DNA of 20,371 nt from a virus, in IMG/VR virus record IMGVR_UViG_3300018424_000340, positions 1 through 20,371 of that record; one strand, 5' to 3'. Within the stretch, counting starts at the first letter, position 1. Each line of letters starts with the position of its first letter. Positions 1 to 12,000 of this stretch are shown here, piece by piece. The position numbers were made by a program, and so were the translations under genes. The notes beneath the pieces are model-generated. The model did not search any database. It saw only the letters and a program-made list of their open reading frames with translations, and was not told the DNA's origin.

Positions 1-3000
1 CCGCTTACTTCGGCATCTAGATAGTTTGCTGATTGTATATCAAGAGATCCGTCACTTTCAACAGGACGGAAAATTAAAACGTCTCCGTCGTTGACATAAA
101 TTCCTTCATCCGGAATAGGAATTGTAATTACGTTTGTGCTTCCATCACCAACAAACGATGTCATAATAGCATCATCGTTGGTTTGGTTTGACGTACCGTA
201 ATTTGGATCGTCTAATCTTGTTGTTTTTGTTTCACCTTTACGTCTAATATAGATATTGTAAATTTTTCCTGACTCAGGAACTTCAGGTAATACAAATTCA
301 TGGGTACTATCATCTGCGGCAATGTAAAAATCTTTACTGTTGCTTTCAGCAGTATCCCAACCTTCTGTAAACCACGGTAAAGCGTCCCATCCTGCGCCAA
401 CATCAAATGTAGCACCTTGAACAATTACACCGCCATAATCCATACCAGTAACTAACTGTGAATAATCTGTAGTAATTTCACTGCCATCATCTGGAATAGT
501 TTTATCAATACCAAGCATTCCGTCAGTTGGTTTATAGTATTTGTCAATTCTGTTTAAACTATCTAGTATTTCATCATTCTTTTCATACTTAATAGTAATG
601 ACTGAACCGTCTGGTGCGGCTGTTAACAGTGTTAATCTTCCTTTTAATACTGTTATGTCATTAATAACTTTAGTATAAAGTGTAATATTGTAATCACTAA
701 CAAACTGTTGTTGTGAATCAACAAAAACTGTGATAGCACTCTTGTCAAGTGTGCTAGGATATTTAAGATCAAACGTTGTTAGTCTACCAGTTCCTGTAAA
801 TGTTTCAGTTTCAATAAACTTTTCGTTAGAACTATATGATTTAAATGTTGGTGTTTTACTATATCTATCAAATTTAATTGTATTATGGAACAATCTTGCC
901 TTGCTGTTTCCTATTCTAGCAACAGCTTTAGCACTAAACTGTGTTTGCGTTCCAACACCGCCAACAATTTCAACAGTAGGAACACTAGTATAGCCACTTC
1001 CAAAGTCTGTTAAAACAATTTTAGTAACTTTTCTATTAGAAATATATGCTTTTGCTTTTGCGCCTGTTCCGCCGCCGCCTGAAATAATAACTTGAGGGAC
1101 ACTTGAATATGTGCTACCTTGATCTGTAAGTATAATATCTGTTACTTCAAATTTGTAATTGTTAAACCATTCGTTCCATGGTTTCAAATCAATTTGAGTA
1201 TCACCAAGTTTTACAGGGTTAATAGTATTAGTATCAATATTGTAATATGGAGGTAGATCAAAATCTGATACATTTGAATTTGTATCTTCTATATTTTGAT
1301 ATCTACTTGTAAAGTTTCTAATTTTAGTTCTGTACGGTTTTACTTCTTCAATATATGCTTGATATGCCGCTAGATTATCGCTACGGAAGTTAAGTTTTTG
1401 TTTTAAGTAACCAACATTATGAATAGCGTTCAAGAAACTTGTCTTAAATGCCCAGTCAACATATAATTGTTCACTGAATACATAATGTATATTAACAAAA
1501 AACAATTTATTCCAATAACCGTCTAACTCATCAATAAACACATTATACTTCATAGCGTTTAGAATGTTTCTAAACTCTTTAGCCGCACTAGTATCATATC
1601 TATTGCTGTCATATGTTTGTGTTTTGTCATAACCAACAGATTCAGTTTCGGTATTGTAAAACTTATTAATAATTCTAAGGGTTCCGTTTTCTCTACCAAC
1701 AAGATTAAATTTTCCTTTAATCTTTGGATCTTTATCAGTACGTTGAAGTACTGCCCAACCACCTGAACCAAAATCATCAAGTCTTAATAATTCGCCTTCA
1801 TCTAGTGTTACTTCATTTTCTGCGTATAAACCAGGCAATGTTTCTTTGATTCTACTATCTTCCGAAAAGCCTTCTGACCACCAATCAATAGTTTCCCAAT
1901 ATTTTGTAGTATCAAATTCTTGTGTAGCCACTCTTGAGAATTGTTGCTCTCTAACACTCCAAGCATAGATGCTCCAAAAGCCGTCTACAGTACTATCAGA
2001 TTGTACTAGCACACTATAAGGTCTAACAATAGCATTCGCTGTTAAATATTTCTTACCGTTATTAGTAACTGTTACACTTGTAATTCTACCAAAACTATCA
2101 ATTGTTGCTTCAGCTGTGGCTCCTTCACCTGTACCTGTAATGGTAATTAATGGAGCTCTTCTATATCCGAAGCCTGGATCATCAATTTCAATGGTATTAA
2201 CATGACCGTTGATAACATTTACTGAAAGTTTAGCATCTTTAATAGTTGATGTTGTTTGGAATCTTAATTCAGCTTCTGTATTAATTTTTACATCGTAAAG
2301 ATTTTTAACTTCACTAGGTTCTTTATCAATCATGTTTAAGAATTCATAATCGATTTCATCTGCTAGTGGTAATGTATATAATGCTTCGTTAATAAAATCT
2401 ATTGTTTGTTCAACTGCTTTATTTCTATTAACAAATATGGTTTGTCTCGGACGACTTGCTGTACCATATTTGTTTTTGTCTGATAAATTAGGATCAGGAA
2501 TTTGATTTCCAAGAATATCACTTCCTACAAGACTGTCAATCCACTTTCTTTCAAGATCATTATTTGGATCTTGTTTACTTTCTTCTGTAGCAAGAACATA
2601 TTCGTTATGAATTAGATTAACGTCTTGACTATTTTTATAGAACTGTATGTTAACACTAAATTCATCGTAATCTAATAAGCTCTTGAGGTTGCTTATTGTA
2701 AGTTTGTCGTTGTCTACAATGTAAGCAAAAGGAACACCAGCATTTTCTGGATTCGAAATATAATCAGAAACTTGACTTGCGGCTAGTGTTTTAGGACTAT
2801 TAATTTCAATATCTTGTTTATCCTTAACCCAGAAATAAAAACGTGTCTCTGAAATATTTCCGCTAATTGGATCAACCTTTTCTTTTATACTAAAAACACT
2901 ATCGTCTGGATGTAACGGAGTTCCTGTAATTGTTGGATCATCTGAATTTGTTAAACTAGCATATTGACTTGGTCTTAGTGTTGATTCGACCCATTGATAA

Positions 3001-6000
3001 ACATCAATTGAACTACCTTGTGCTGTACTATTCCAATTTCCGTTCCTAAATACTACATCAGATTGTTCATAAACAAGATATTTTACTTTTGATGTATCCC
3101 ACCAAATTTTTCCGACCTGCTTATCTGTCCAATGTTGTGATTCATCTTTGGTTGTTAATTCTTCATTATTAGATTCTGTATAAACAGCAGGATCAAATGG
3201 TGTTTTAAAATCAATATTTTGTTCTACAATACCAAGTATCTTTCCTTTATAAGAATCAACAACATCTATGTCAGCAATTTTTGTATAAGTTTCTTTTTCA
3301 TATGCCGCAAGATTTCTAATTTTAGAAACATCAACTTGATTAGTTTGATTTCTAATAACAGTCCATGGTTGAATACCTTCTTGTTTTTCGTACTTTTGTA
3401 TTCTACCAATAACTACTTCGCTGAATGCTGGATCTGCTGATAGATATTTTGGAGAACCTACGATAATAGTATTGTTACTTGTAGCAATTGAACGGCCAAA
3501 ATCTTCATTAAAACTTAAATCATCTTCAAAAATTTCACCGAGAACCCACTTACCACCGTATTCGTTAAACACAAATACCTTACCTGTTGTTCCTAATGGA
3601 TCAGCAAAGCCGGTTATTTCTCTATCAAACTTAGTTTGATCAGTATCAAATGTAGTTGTTTCAAATGTTTGAGCACCTTCTGCTGAAACTGCTAAAGTTT
3701 TGCCATCAGGAGAAACACTTATATTCGATCCAAATCTTTCATCAAAGTCATTTGTGTTTGATTGAATTTTTTGATTTAGTACAAATTTATTCTGACTCCA
3801 GTTGAATACAAAAACCGATCCTTGATCTCTTTCATTTTTGTCTTCGTTTGGAGCGCCAACAAATAATGTATTCCCGTCCGCTGATAATGTTACTTTGTAT
3901 CCAAACACATCACCAGGATTTAAACTTGAAACGTCATTCTTGTTAATTTGTTGAACAAATTCATAAACTTTGTTAGCATTTTTCTTGTATACAAATACTA
4001 CGCCTGTTCTTGGCATTCCTGTATTTTGTACAACAACCCATTTATTATCTACTTCAGGAGCATCATCAATGCTTGTTAAACTCGAATCACTATCAAGTTC
4101 ATAGTATTTGTTATTTCTTCTTACAACATCGCCCTGGACATAGGTTTCAGTTGCTCTCCATACACCTCTATAACTTTCAAAATTAGATGTATCAGCATAA
4201 GGAGCACTAGATACTAATACGTTTCCGTCATCTGTCATTGATATACTGGATCCGAACTTATCTCCAATATCAATATTTTCAACTTGCTCGTCAGCTGTTC
4301 CTTGTTCAAATGACGATCCGTCATCAACATAAGCATAAACATTAGGAACAATATCTCTGTTAACAGTATTTGTTTCGTCCCAGGAATCACTAATATCTGG
4401 AGTTGTTACTCCATCAGCTGTAAAGAATTCATTTGCTTTATAATAACCGCTACCATACCAAACAATACTTCCGCTAACATAACTTCTATTGATATCAAAT
4501 AATCCTACAAAAGAAGTATCTTGTAGCAATGTCCATTTATATCCGTTGTATGTGTAAAGATAAACTTTACCTCTGTCATCGCGGCTACCTGGAGCAGAAA
4601 CTGCCATGTAGTAACTTTCGTCAACAGCACCAATACTAGTTCCAAGTATTTTAATTTGGTCTCCGATAACGTATCCAGAGCCTGCTACACTAATTGTAGT
4701 GTTATATGCTCCATCTTTTCTTTCAACGTTAAAGATTGCGCCGGTTCCTGGATTTGATACATCTTCCGGACTAACGTCTAAGAATGTTCCTGATCCACTA
4801 GCAGGAGTTCCTGTAAATTCAATACCTATTGCCGCTGTTCCTGTATAAGAGAAGAATTGAATTTCACCTTCTCTTTTAGTTGGGAAAGGTCCTACTTGTC
4901 CGTCGTCAGTAACTTGATTTACTCTAATTGTAATATCATTTTCAGGTGATAAACCGCCTACTGTATTTCCAGGGATTACTATAACAGTTCCTGTAGTATA
5001 CGTAATTAAATTTCCGCTGTTGTCTTTTTCGTCCCAATCGACCCAGTTACCTGTTCCAAAATTAGGATCGTTAGTATCATCTATATATTTTACATTAAAT
5101 GGGAATCCAGAAACTCTTTCCCAAAACTCAGGTGATCTATCAGGAAATATAGTTTCGTAAGAACTATAAGCAGTTGCATCTGTGCCAGGTGTGACATTTG
5201 TTACTGTTTTTAATACATTCCAATATTGAGAACTATTAGCAGGAAACTTAACTACATCACCTTCATAATATGTTGATGTACTATTCCATACACCTTTATC
5301 AATATTTGTATCTTTGATACAAGCATAGAAGAAATTATTGAATCTTACAATACTTCTTTGCTTATATCCATTACCTGGTTGTACTTTTACTGCTCCGTCC
5401 TGTCTAAGTCTTACATTATAAACATCTTTGTTTTTAGTAACAGTAAACAATGCTGTTTCAGATACTGGAGTACTAACAATTCCTGTAATATTATTAAATG
5501 TATCAGCACCTAAAATTGAACCATTTTCGTCAACGGCTTTAACAACAATTACAATATCGTTATTAGATGTACCTGATGCTGGTTGCCCGCCTACTCTAGT
5601 TCCTTGAATGTATAATCTATCTCCAACAGTGTATCCTGATCCTCCAGTTCTTACACTAACATCATATGTTGGTATACCTGTTGATCTTGTAATATCAAAT
5701 GTAGCATTAATACCAGAACTACTAACATCAATGCCGCTAACATTTTCAAATAGAGCATCATTTAAACCACTTGTTCCGTCTGACTTAACAGAAATAATTC
5801 CACCAACAGCATCAATTTCATTTACAGTTAGTGTTACATCGCCGCTGGTTCCTTCAATACCTTCTAGTTTTCCTATTGAAACAGAAGCGCCAAAATTTTC
5901 ACCATGTGCTTGTCTTGGACTTACTAAACTATTTCGTAATATCCATTGGCCGTTTGAATACTCATAAATGTCAACACCACCTTGTCTAGAATATCCTTTA

Positions 6001-9000
6001 TTTGCTAAAAATAATTCTCCTCCAAGTGGGTTTGCTTGTGGTAATTCAACTGGTTTCCAATCTTCGCTTGAAAGATCAATACTACTTCCATCACCAAATA
6101 CTCTTACTTTTGCTTCATATAATTTTCCAGCATACAATACAGTATCACCTGGTTCGTAGTTAGCATCTGGATCAAATTTTTCTTGATAGTTGCTTGGAAT
6201 ATAACTTGCTTTTGGTGATCCAACAACTAACCAACGCCCATCTTTACTTGCTGTAAGTACTTCAGCATACGCACCTAAGTAAGCAGATTGTAATCCGCTT
6301 TTTGGCGTAAGAATTTGTAAAGGTATTAAACCTGATTCTCCGTCTGAATAAACAACTACAGCTGAGTCTCTAATGACGTCGCCAGTGGTGACCGGCGCAC
6401 CGGGGTTACCTACAATAGTTTGATTTAATTCAGGAACAAACGACACAGCACTACCAGTTCCGGTTGGGAAAGCAATACCGTATTCTGAAATTTGTGTTAC
6501 TTTATATTGTTTGTTTCTTTCTACTACTTCCCAATTTCCGTTATCTTCATTTTTATCAATAAAAACTTTAGAACCGACTGGTAGTTTAGCAAAACCTTTG
6601 TTTACTAGTTCTTCGTAAGATGCTACTCGTACACTTTCAAAATAACTTATAAAAGAAAATGAGCTTTCGTCAACTTCTGGTTCTTCTCTAAATCCTGTAA
6701 TAGCAATTATAATATCTGTAAGTGTTACGCCAGCAATTTGGAAAAATCCGTTTAGTCCCTGGACCCCAGTTATTCCAACAATTTGTCCTACTTTAAAGTC
6801 ATGTACTCTATTACATTTTAAAACCAATCTATCAACATCTGGTGCTTCAACATCATATATTGAAACGTTACTAATAACATATCTATAAACATTCCACGAT
6901 CCTGGCTCAAATGTTGTCCAGACGTTGTCACCATGTTTAAAATTATCAAACGGAACAGTATTATCTAAAAGTTCGGTTAATTCATTTCTTATAAACTGTA
7001 CATCACTTGAAAATATGTAACCTGCTGAATTAACAGGAACCTCAAACCTTTTGGTAGGGAATTTAAAACTTGTATTTGCTAATTGATAATCATTATCATT
7101 TAATAAAATATAGTTTTGAAAATCGACTACACTAAATTCGCTACCATTTAATAAAACTGGTTGCGGATTTAATTTAAAGTCACTTACTTTTAAATCAAAC
7201 TCAACTTCGTTAATTTGATCTGTGCCGCCAATTGAACCTAATCTAAATGCCCATTCTTCGTCTAGCACTATTTTATCATCGTCAATTTCGCTGACTTTAT
7301 CAAAAACTTTTTTAATTGCGTTATTGGAGCCTTTTTCTCTACTAAAGCCTTGATACAACTTAAATTGTGATACTGTATCTTCAGCAATTTCCTGTAGATA
7401 TTCTCTAGGTTGAAAACCTACTGTATGTCTTGCTAGTTCTTTTTGCTTTGAATCTATTCCTTCAATGCTGGTTTCGTAATAATCTTCAATTTGACTTATT
7501 CTATAATCAAAGTTTGGAACCAAACCTGACTCAGGAAGGTTATCTAATAGATCCCAATATGATCTATCAAATTTGTCTGTACCCTTTTGAAACTTTTTAC
7601 TTACATAATAAAATTCTTTAAATTGTACAATGTCACCAATTTTGTAATCTGTAAATTTTTTCCAAGAGCTAATGTTTACTCTATCAAATATAAATCCTGG
7701 AGAAGTATAGTTACCATCCCAATCGACGGTTCTAAATCCTTTACTCTTAATTCTTTCTTGTCTATAACCAGGTCCTTTATCAAAAAGAACATCATTAAAA
7801 ACAGTCTTGTCATCAAAAATAGTAACGTGTTCTTTTTGTATATAATTAATTTCAGCAAAATATATTCCTTGAGTATTATCCTGCGGAGAAATTAGTAATT
7901 CATTAATTCCTCTATATACATCAATATCAGTAGCATCTATTTTTGTGCCGTCAGCTTTTAAAATATTATAATCATAAAAACTATCAAGAATGTTGTCTGC
8001 TACAGAACCAATATTTTGGAATCGCAATAAAGTTGCTCCAGGACTTACTGAAAGTATACTTCCTACTGCCCAGTTATGTGTAGTCCAGAAAAGAAACTCT
8101 TTGACTGATGTTTCCCAATTTTGTACAACACCAAGTTCTTCATTATATTGATCAAAAACCATCCCTTGGGAATTAAGGAAAGCTCCATAACCTAATAAGA
8201 AATCAACAACTTCTTGTACATTTCCAAATACATGATCATAATTTAAAGTAAGAGTATCGACTTCATTGAACTTTGTTCTCTTGATTGCTCTTGCTCCGCC
8301 GGTAATTGGAACATTGTCTATTGCTGTCCAAAAATTAGCGTCAAATATTTCTCCAGACGTATGTGCTTGTATTGCTCTAAAAAATTGATTTTGATTTCTT
8401 ACTAACGTTCCTTTTGAATAAAAAGATTCAGCACTCCAATCAACAAAGCCTTCACTTACACCGCCGACATCTAATACAGGATCATTTTGCTGAGCAAAGA
8501 AACTAAAGTAATTAAAAATCGAATTTAATTGATCGTAACCGCTTACTTTATAGCCGCCAGCAACTCTTTCAATTAACACACCGCTGTATCTTGTTGTAAA
8601 CTGAGGAGAACTAGAATTAAAGAATATTTCATAGTTTTCTGTTGGAACAAAAATACCAGTTTGTGTACTTTGAGGATTTTTACTATCTAAAAGATATTGC
8701 TGTTGAGCTTTATCAACAAACCCTTTCATTCTTGTGCTTAATTGAATGTCTAAGTTTTCGTACAAATCAATTATATCTTGTTTTGTTTTAGCGTTTGATT
8801 TTAGATAGTTTACAACAAAGCAAACCAATCCATCTGATCTAGAAGTAGAATTTACAGCCCTGATAATATCATCATTTGTTAAAAAAGTATTTGTAGTTTT
8901 ACTAACAAGTTGTCCTACATTGTTTTTCTTAAAAATATTTCTATCTAGGTTTAAACTAATAGTTTCGAAAGGTCTCAACAAACATGCCGCAATTATTTGA

Positions 9001-12000
9001 GCATAAGGATAAACACTGCTACGTCTCCACGCATGTTCAACCGGAGATATATCTCCAAATGAAAAGTCTGCTGTATAATCAGTTGAATAATCAATAATAC
9101 TGTCTGATTCTAAAGGAGTTAATAAATTACCATCTTTATCAACAGGCAAAAATTCTAATAATCTCGGACGAATATATCTTTTATGGGTTCCTGCTCTTTC
9201 GCCATGTCTAATAATGCCGTCTCTAAGATCTTCCCACAATAATAAATTATTTGAAGTATATGGTGCTTGACCATACTCATCTTCCCACCAACTTGGTTTT
9301 TCTGTAAAACCTAACATCTCCCAAGGCGCGGTATGAGGAGTTTGGGTATCATAAAGATATTGATAAATGCCTCTCCAGTGTGCGGGCATTTTTTGTTCTC
9401 TTAAAATATCTAAATTTTGATTATATGTCCAAGTAAATTGATTTTCAGGATCATGATAAGCATTTTCATAGATATCAATATTTTTTACTAGAGGCCATCT
9501 CAAAAACTCTAGCTCTAAGATATCATCTACTTGCTTTTTAGTAAATGTTCCTGTGTTTTCGTATCCGCCAAATAAACTGTCAATATCTAAAATTTCAGGA
9601 TTATATTTTTGTTTAATATTATTATAAATTCTTTTTTCAAACTCTAGTACTAACTCATCTCTAAAATCATCATAAGCAACAGTTAAACTACCATCGTGTC
9701 CTCTGATTAATTTTTGAGGTTTAGCAAACGTATTGTCAACAAAAATTCTTGGAACCCAAGATTTTGTTAATCCTAAACTTGTTGGTGTTTCAGGAATAAA
9801 TGTAAATGACGTTGAATAAAATTCTTTAATTTCTAACAGTTCGCCTTCATTTAAATCTCTAGTAATTCTAACAAAACTAAACTCGCTGTCAAAAACATAA
9901 TCTACACCGTGTACTAATTGTACATTATCTATATAAAGGTATACTGCTTTAGTCGACGCTGTTTCTAAATCAAACTTTTCAGTTAGAGAAAATGTTTTAA
10001 TTCCAGTATCTTCGACAGTATACTTTGTCGTTTTATTTGCTCCGCTACCAATCATATCACTATTAGAATATGGATTAGTTTCAGGCTTTACTCCGCTAAT
10101 TTTAGAAATTATTGTATCTAAGAAAGAAACTACATTCTCTCCGTCAAATGGCAATGTTATTGATAATTTTAAGATATTACTTTTATAATTTTCATATTCT
10201 CTTGCTGCATATCTTAATGACTTAACAATATTAATATTTTTATCACACAATAACGGTAACGAAGTTGCCGCAACAGAAATATATTTTAAGAATCGCTGTC
10301 CTCTATGTTGATAACCTGCTAGATCTCTAAGATTGCTTTCACCTGGAAACTTCCCTGAAAACTCATCAGTGTAATCGACCATTGATCTTAAATGATCAGT
10401 TGCTTGTCCTAGTGTAAAAGAATTAAGTTCTTGATTTAAGGGATTTCTTTCTAGATTTTTAGGAAATTCATAAAATCCTAAATTAGGTTCATCATCCGAA
10501 AATACTTTAAGAGTTACAGTATCCCCTGCTGAAAAATCTATAGTATCAAAACTAAATGTTCTCTTGCCTTCGATTGTAGAAACTACAGTAAATGTGTCTC
10601 TAATAAATTCTCCATTTTTGTAAAAATATAATTTTGGATTATTCGATTTTGACCAATCAACATTTGAGAATGTAACTTCATTCGAATCTTGTTCGAGTGT
10701 AAACGCTTGTACTATTCCTTGATCAAATACAGGATCACTAGCAATGTACAAGTTATGAAAACTAAAATTATCTAAAGTTTGTGTTGTTTTAATATATCCA
10801 GAATTAATTTTTTTCGATTTGTTTTCAGCATTAACTTGATATGTAAACGAATCGTAGTCCCAATTAGATTGAAATTCAATATCACCACTGTTGTTTAAGT
10901 TTTGATAAGATATAGAAAAACCAAGTTCACTATCAACCGGGCCTGTTCCAACTTTATATGATACTAAACTACTACCTTCAAAAGATGAAGTTTCATATTT
11001 GTCGGTGTTTGAAAAACTTACTCCGTCATCATCAAATACATCAAACTTAGGTGATTGGTTTACTGAATTTTTAGTTTGGCTTTTGATCCAATTCTCGCCA
11101 TCATAGTGATACATTAATCCGGCATTATTTTTTCCAAATCTAATAATTACACCTTCGCCTGGGTTTGTTTCTGTGTCATCGGCTTCAACTAGTGCTATTT
11201 GTGTATTATCAGCAGTATTGTTTGCTTGTATGACAATTTTTTTAACAACAAAAATTTTATTTTTTACTAGCGGATCATTATCGGCAGTAAAAATAATTCT
11301 TGCTCCGTCAAAAACATCTACGTTATCGATATTATAACCTGCTGTTCCTTCAATAGATGAAAAAACATCGGTAGTAAAATCATCAATAAAATCAACACTT
11401 TCTTTAGCTAACGCACAATGATTAATAAGTTGTATATTTGAATTAAACTCAATAATAGGTCGTTTTGCTCTATTTGTTTCTGATGTTCTTGGTGCTACTT
11501 TGTTAATTTCAGCACTGTAATTAATAACATCTTTATGGAACCATTTATTATAACGACTCCATGGATTTTTATCTTGACTTGATCTATTAATTGTAATATA
11601 GTCTTTGTTTGAAGGGAAACTTACAGCATCATCAAAGGGTAATTCATCCCAGCCGCCATCGTCAAATAAAACATCAACATCGTCATTTTTTACAGGTGGT
11701 AGATCGAGTTCTTGAAAACTTACCAACTTAATTGATTCGCCTACGCCGTCAACTAACCAATCTCCTTCTGAATATTTTTCTGGAGTTACCTGTCCTGTAA
11801 AATTAACCTTTAAACCATTTGTAAATTTTATACCATTAGAGCTTGTGTAATTTACTTTTCCTATTACATCTGTTTCAACATTAATTTTAGTATTTTCATC
11901 TATAGATGAAATTCTAAACATACCAACTCTATCAATATTATTTGAACTTTGATAGTATAACACATCTGGACTATTATTAGGTACAGTAAATGTTACTGTG

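Larger units (their letters stand above)
4626..5877 (-). other. Insertion of about 415 residues splitting propeller blade 3
   Basis: Blade 3 begins with FGASVSI (F2270) and its GAP strand, YMAVSAPG, resumes only near residue 2697. Between them lie beta-rich modules with the GSGY/GD/GT signature and a CBM5/12-like copy. This arrangement puts a large appendage in one loop of the propeller. The two halves are consistent with a single blade, because the neighbouring blades are otherwise complete. That the halves pack together is inference. Confidence -1.
3390..6485 (-). other. Seven-bladed FG-GAP (integrin-alpha-type) beta-propeller within the giant protein
   Basis: Seven FG...GAP...GxVxVY units can be read in order. 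Blade 1: YGIAF, TIVGNPGAP, AVVVYSDG. Blade 2: LGAYAEVL, LVVGSPKAS, GGVDIYEYSNGQW. Blade 3: FGASVSI, YMAVSAPGS, GKVYLYTYNGYKW. Blade 4: FGSSISMTDDGN, LVSSAPYAD, GVVFVYKK. Blade 5: FGYKVTLSADGN, LFVGAPNED, GSVFVFNWSQNKF. Blade 6: FGSNISVSPDGK, LAVSAEGA, GKVFVFNEYGGKW. Blade 7: FGRSIATSNN, IIVGSPKYL, IGRIQKYEK. Seven is the number in integrin-alpha-type propellers, which use about 440 residues; here the span is about 1030 because of insertions in blades 2, 3 and 4 and between blades 3 and 4. FG-GAP domains usually mediate protein or ligand binding. The motif reading is direct; the closed seven-bladed fold is inference. Confidence -1.

Noticed and set aside
730-993. Open frame of 87 codons on the plus strand
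   Set aside because: Lies opposite the giant minus-strand gene and has no ribosome site or recognisable sequence.
5608-6159. Two adjoining plus-strand frames of 119 and 63 codons
   Set aside because: Shadows of the propeller-coding minus strand; the Pro/Ser-rich translation is typical of antisense reading.
7587-7895. Plus-strand frame of 102 codons
   Set aside because: Antisense to a well-supported part of the giant gene containing CBM-like copy 2.
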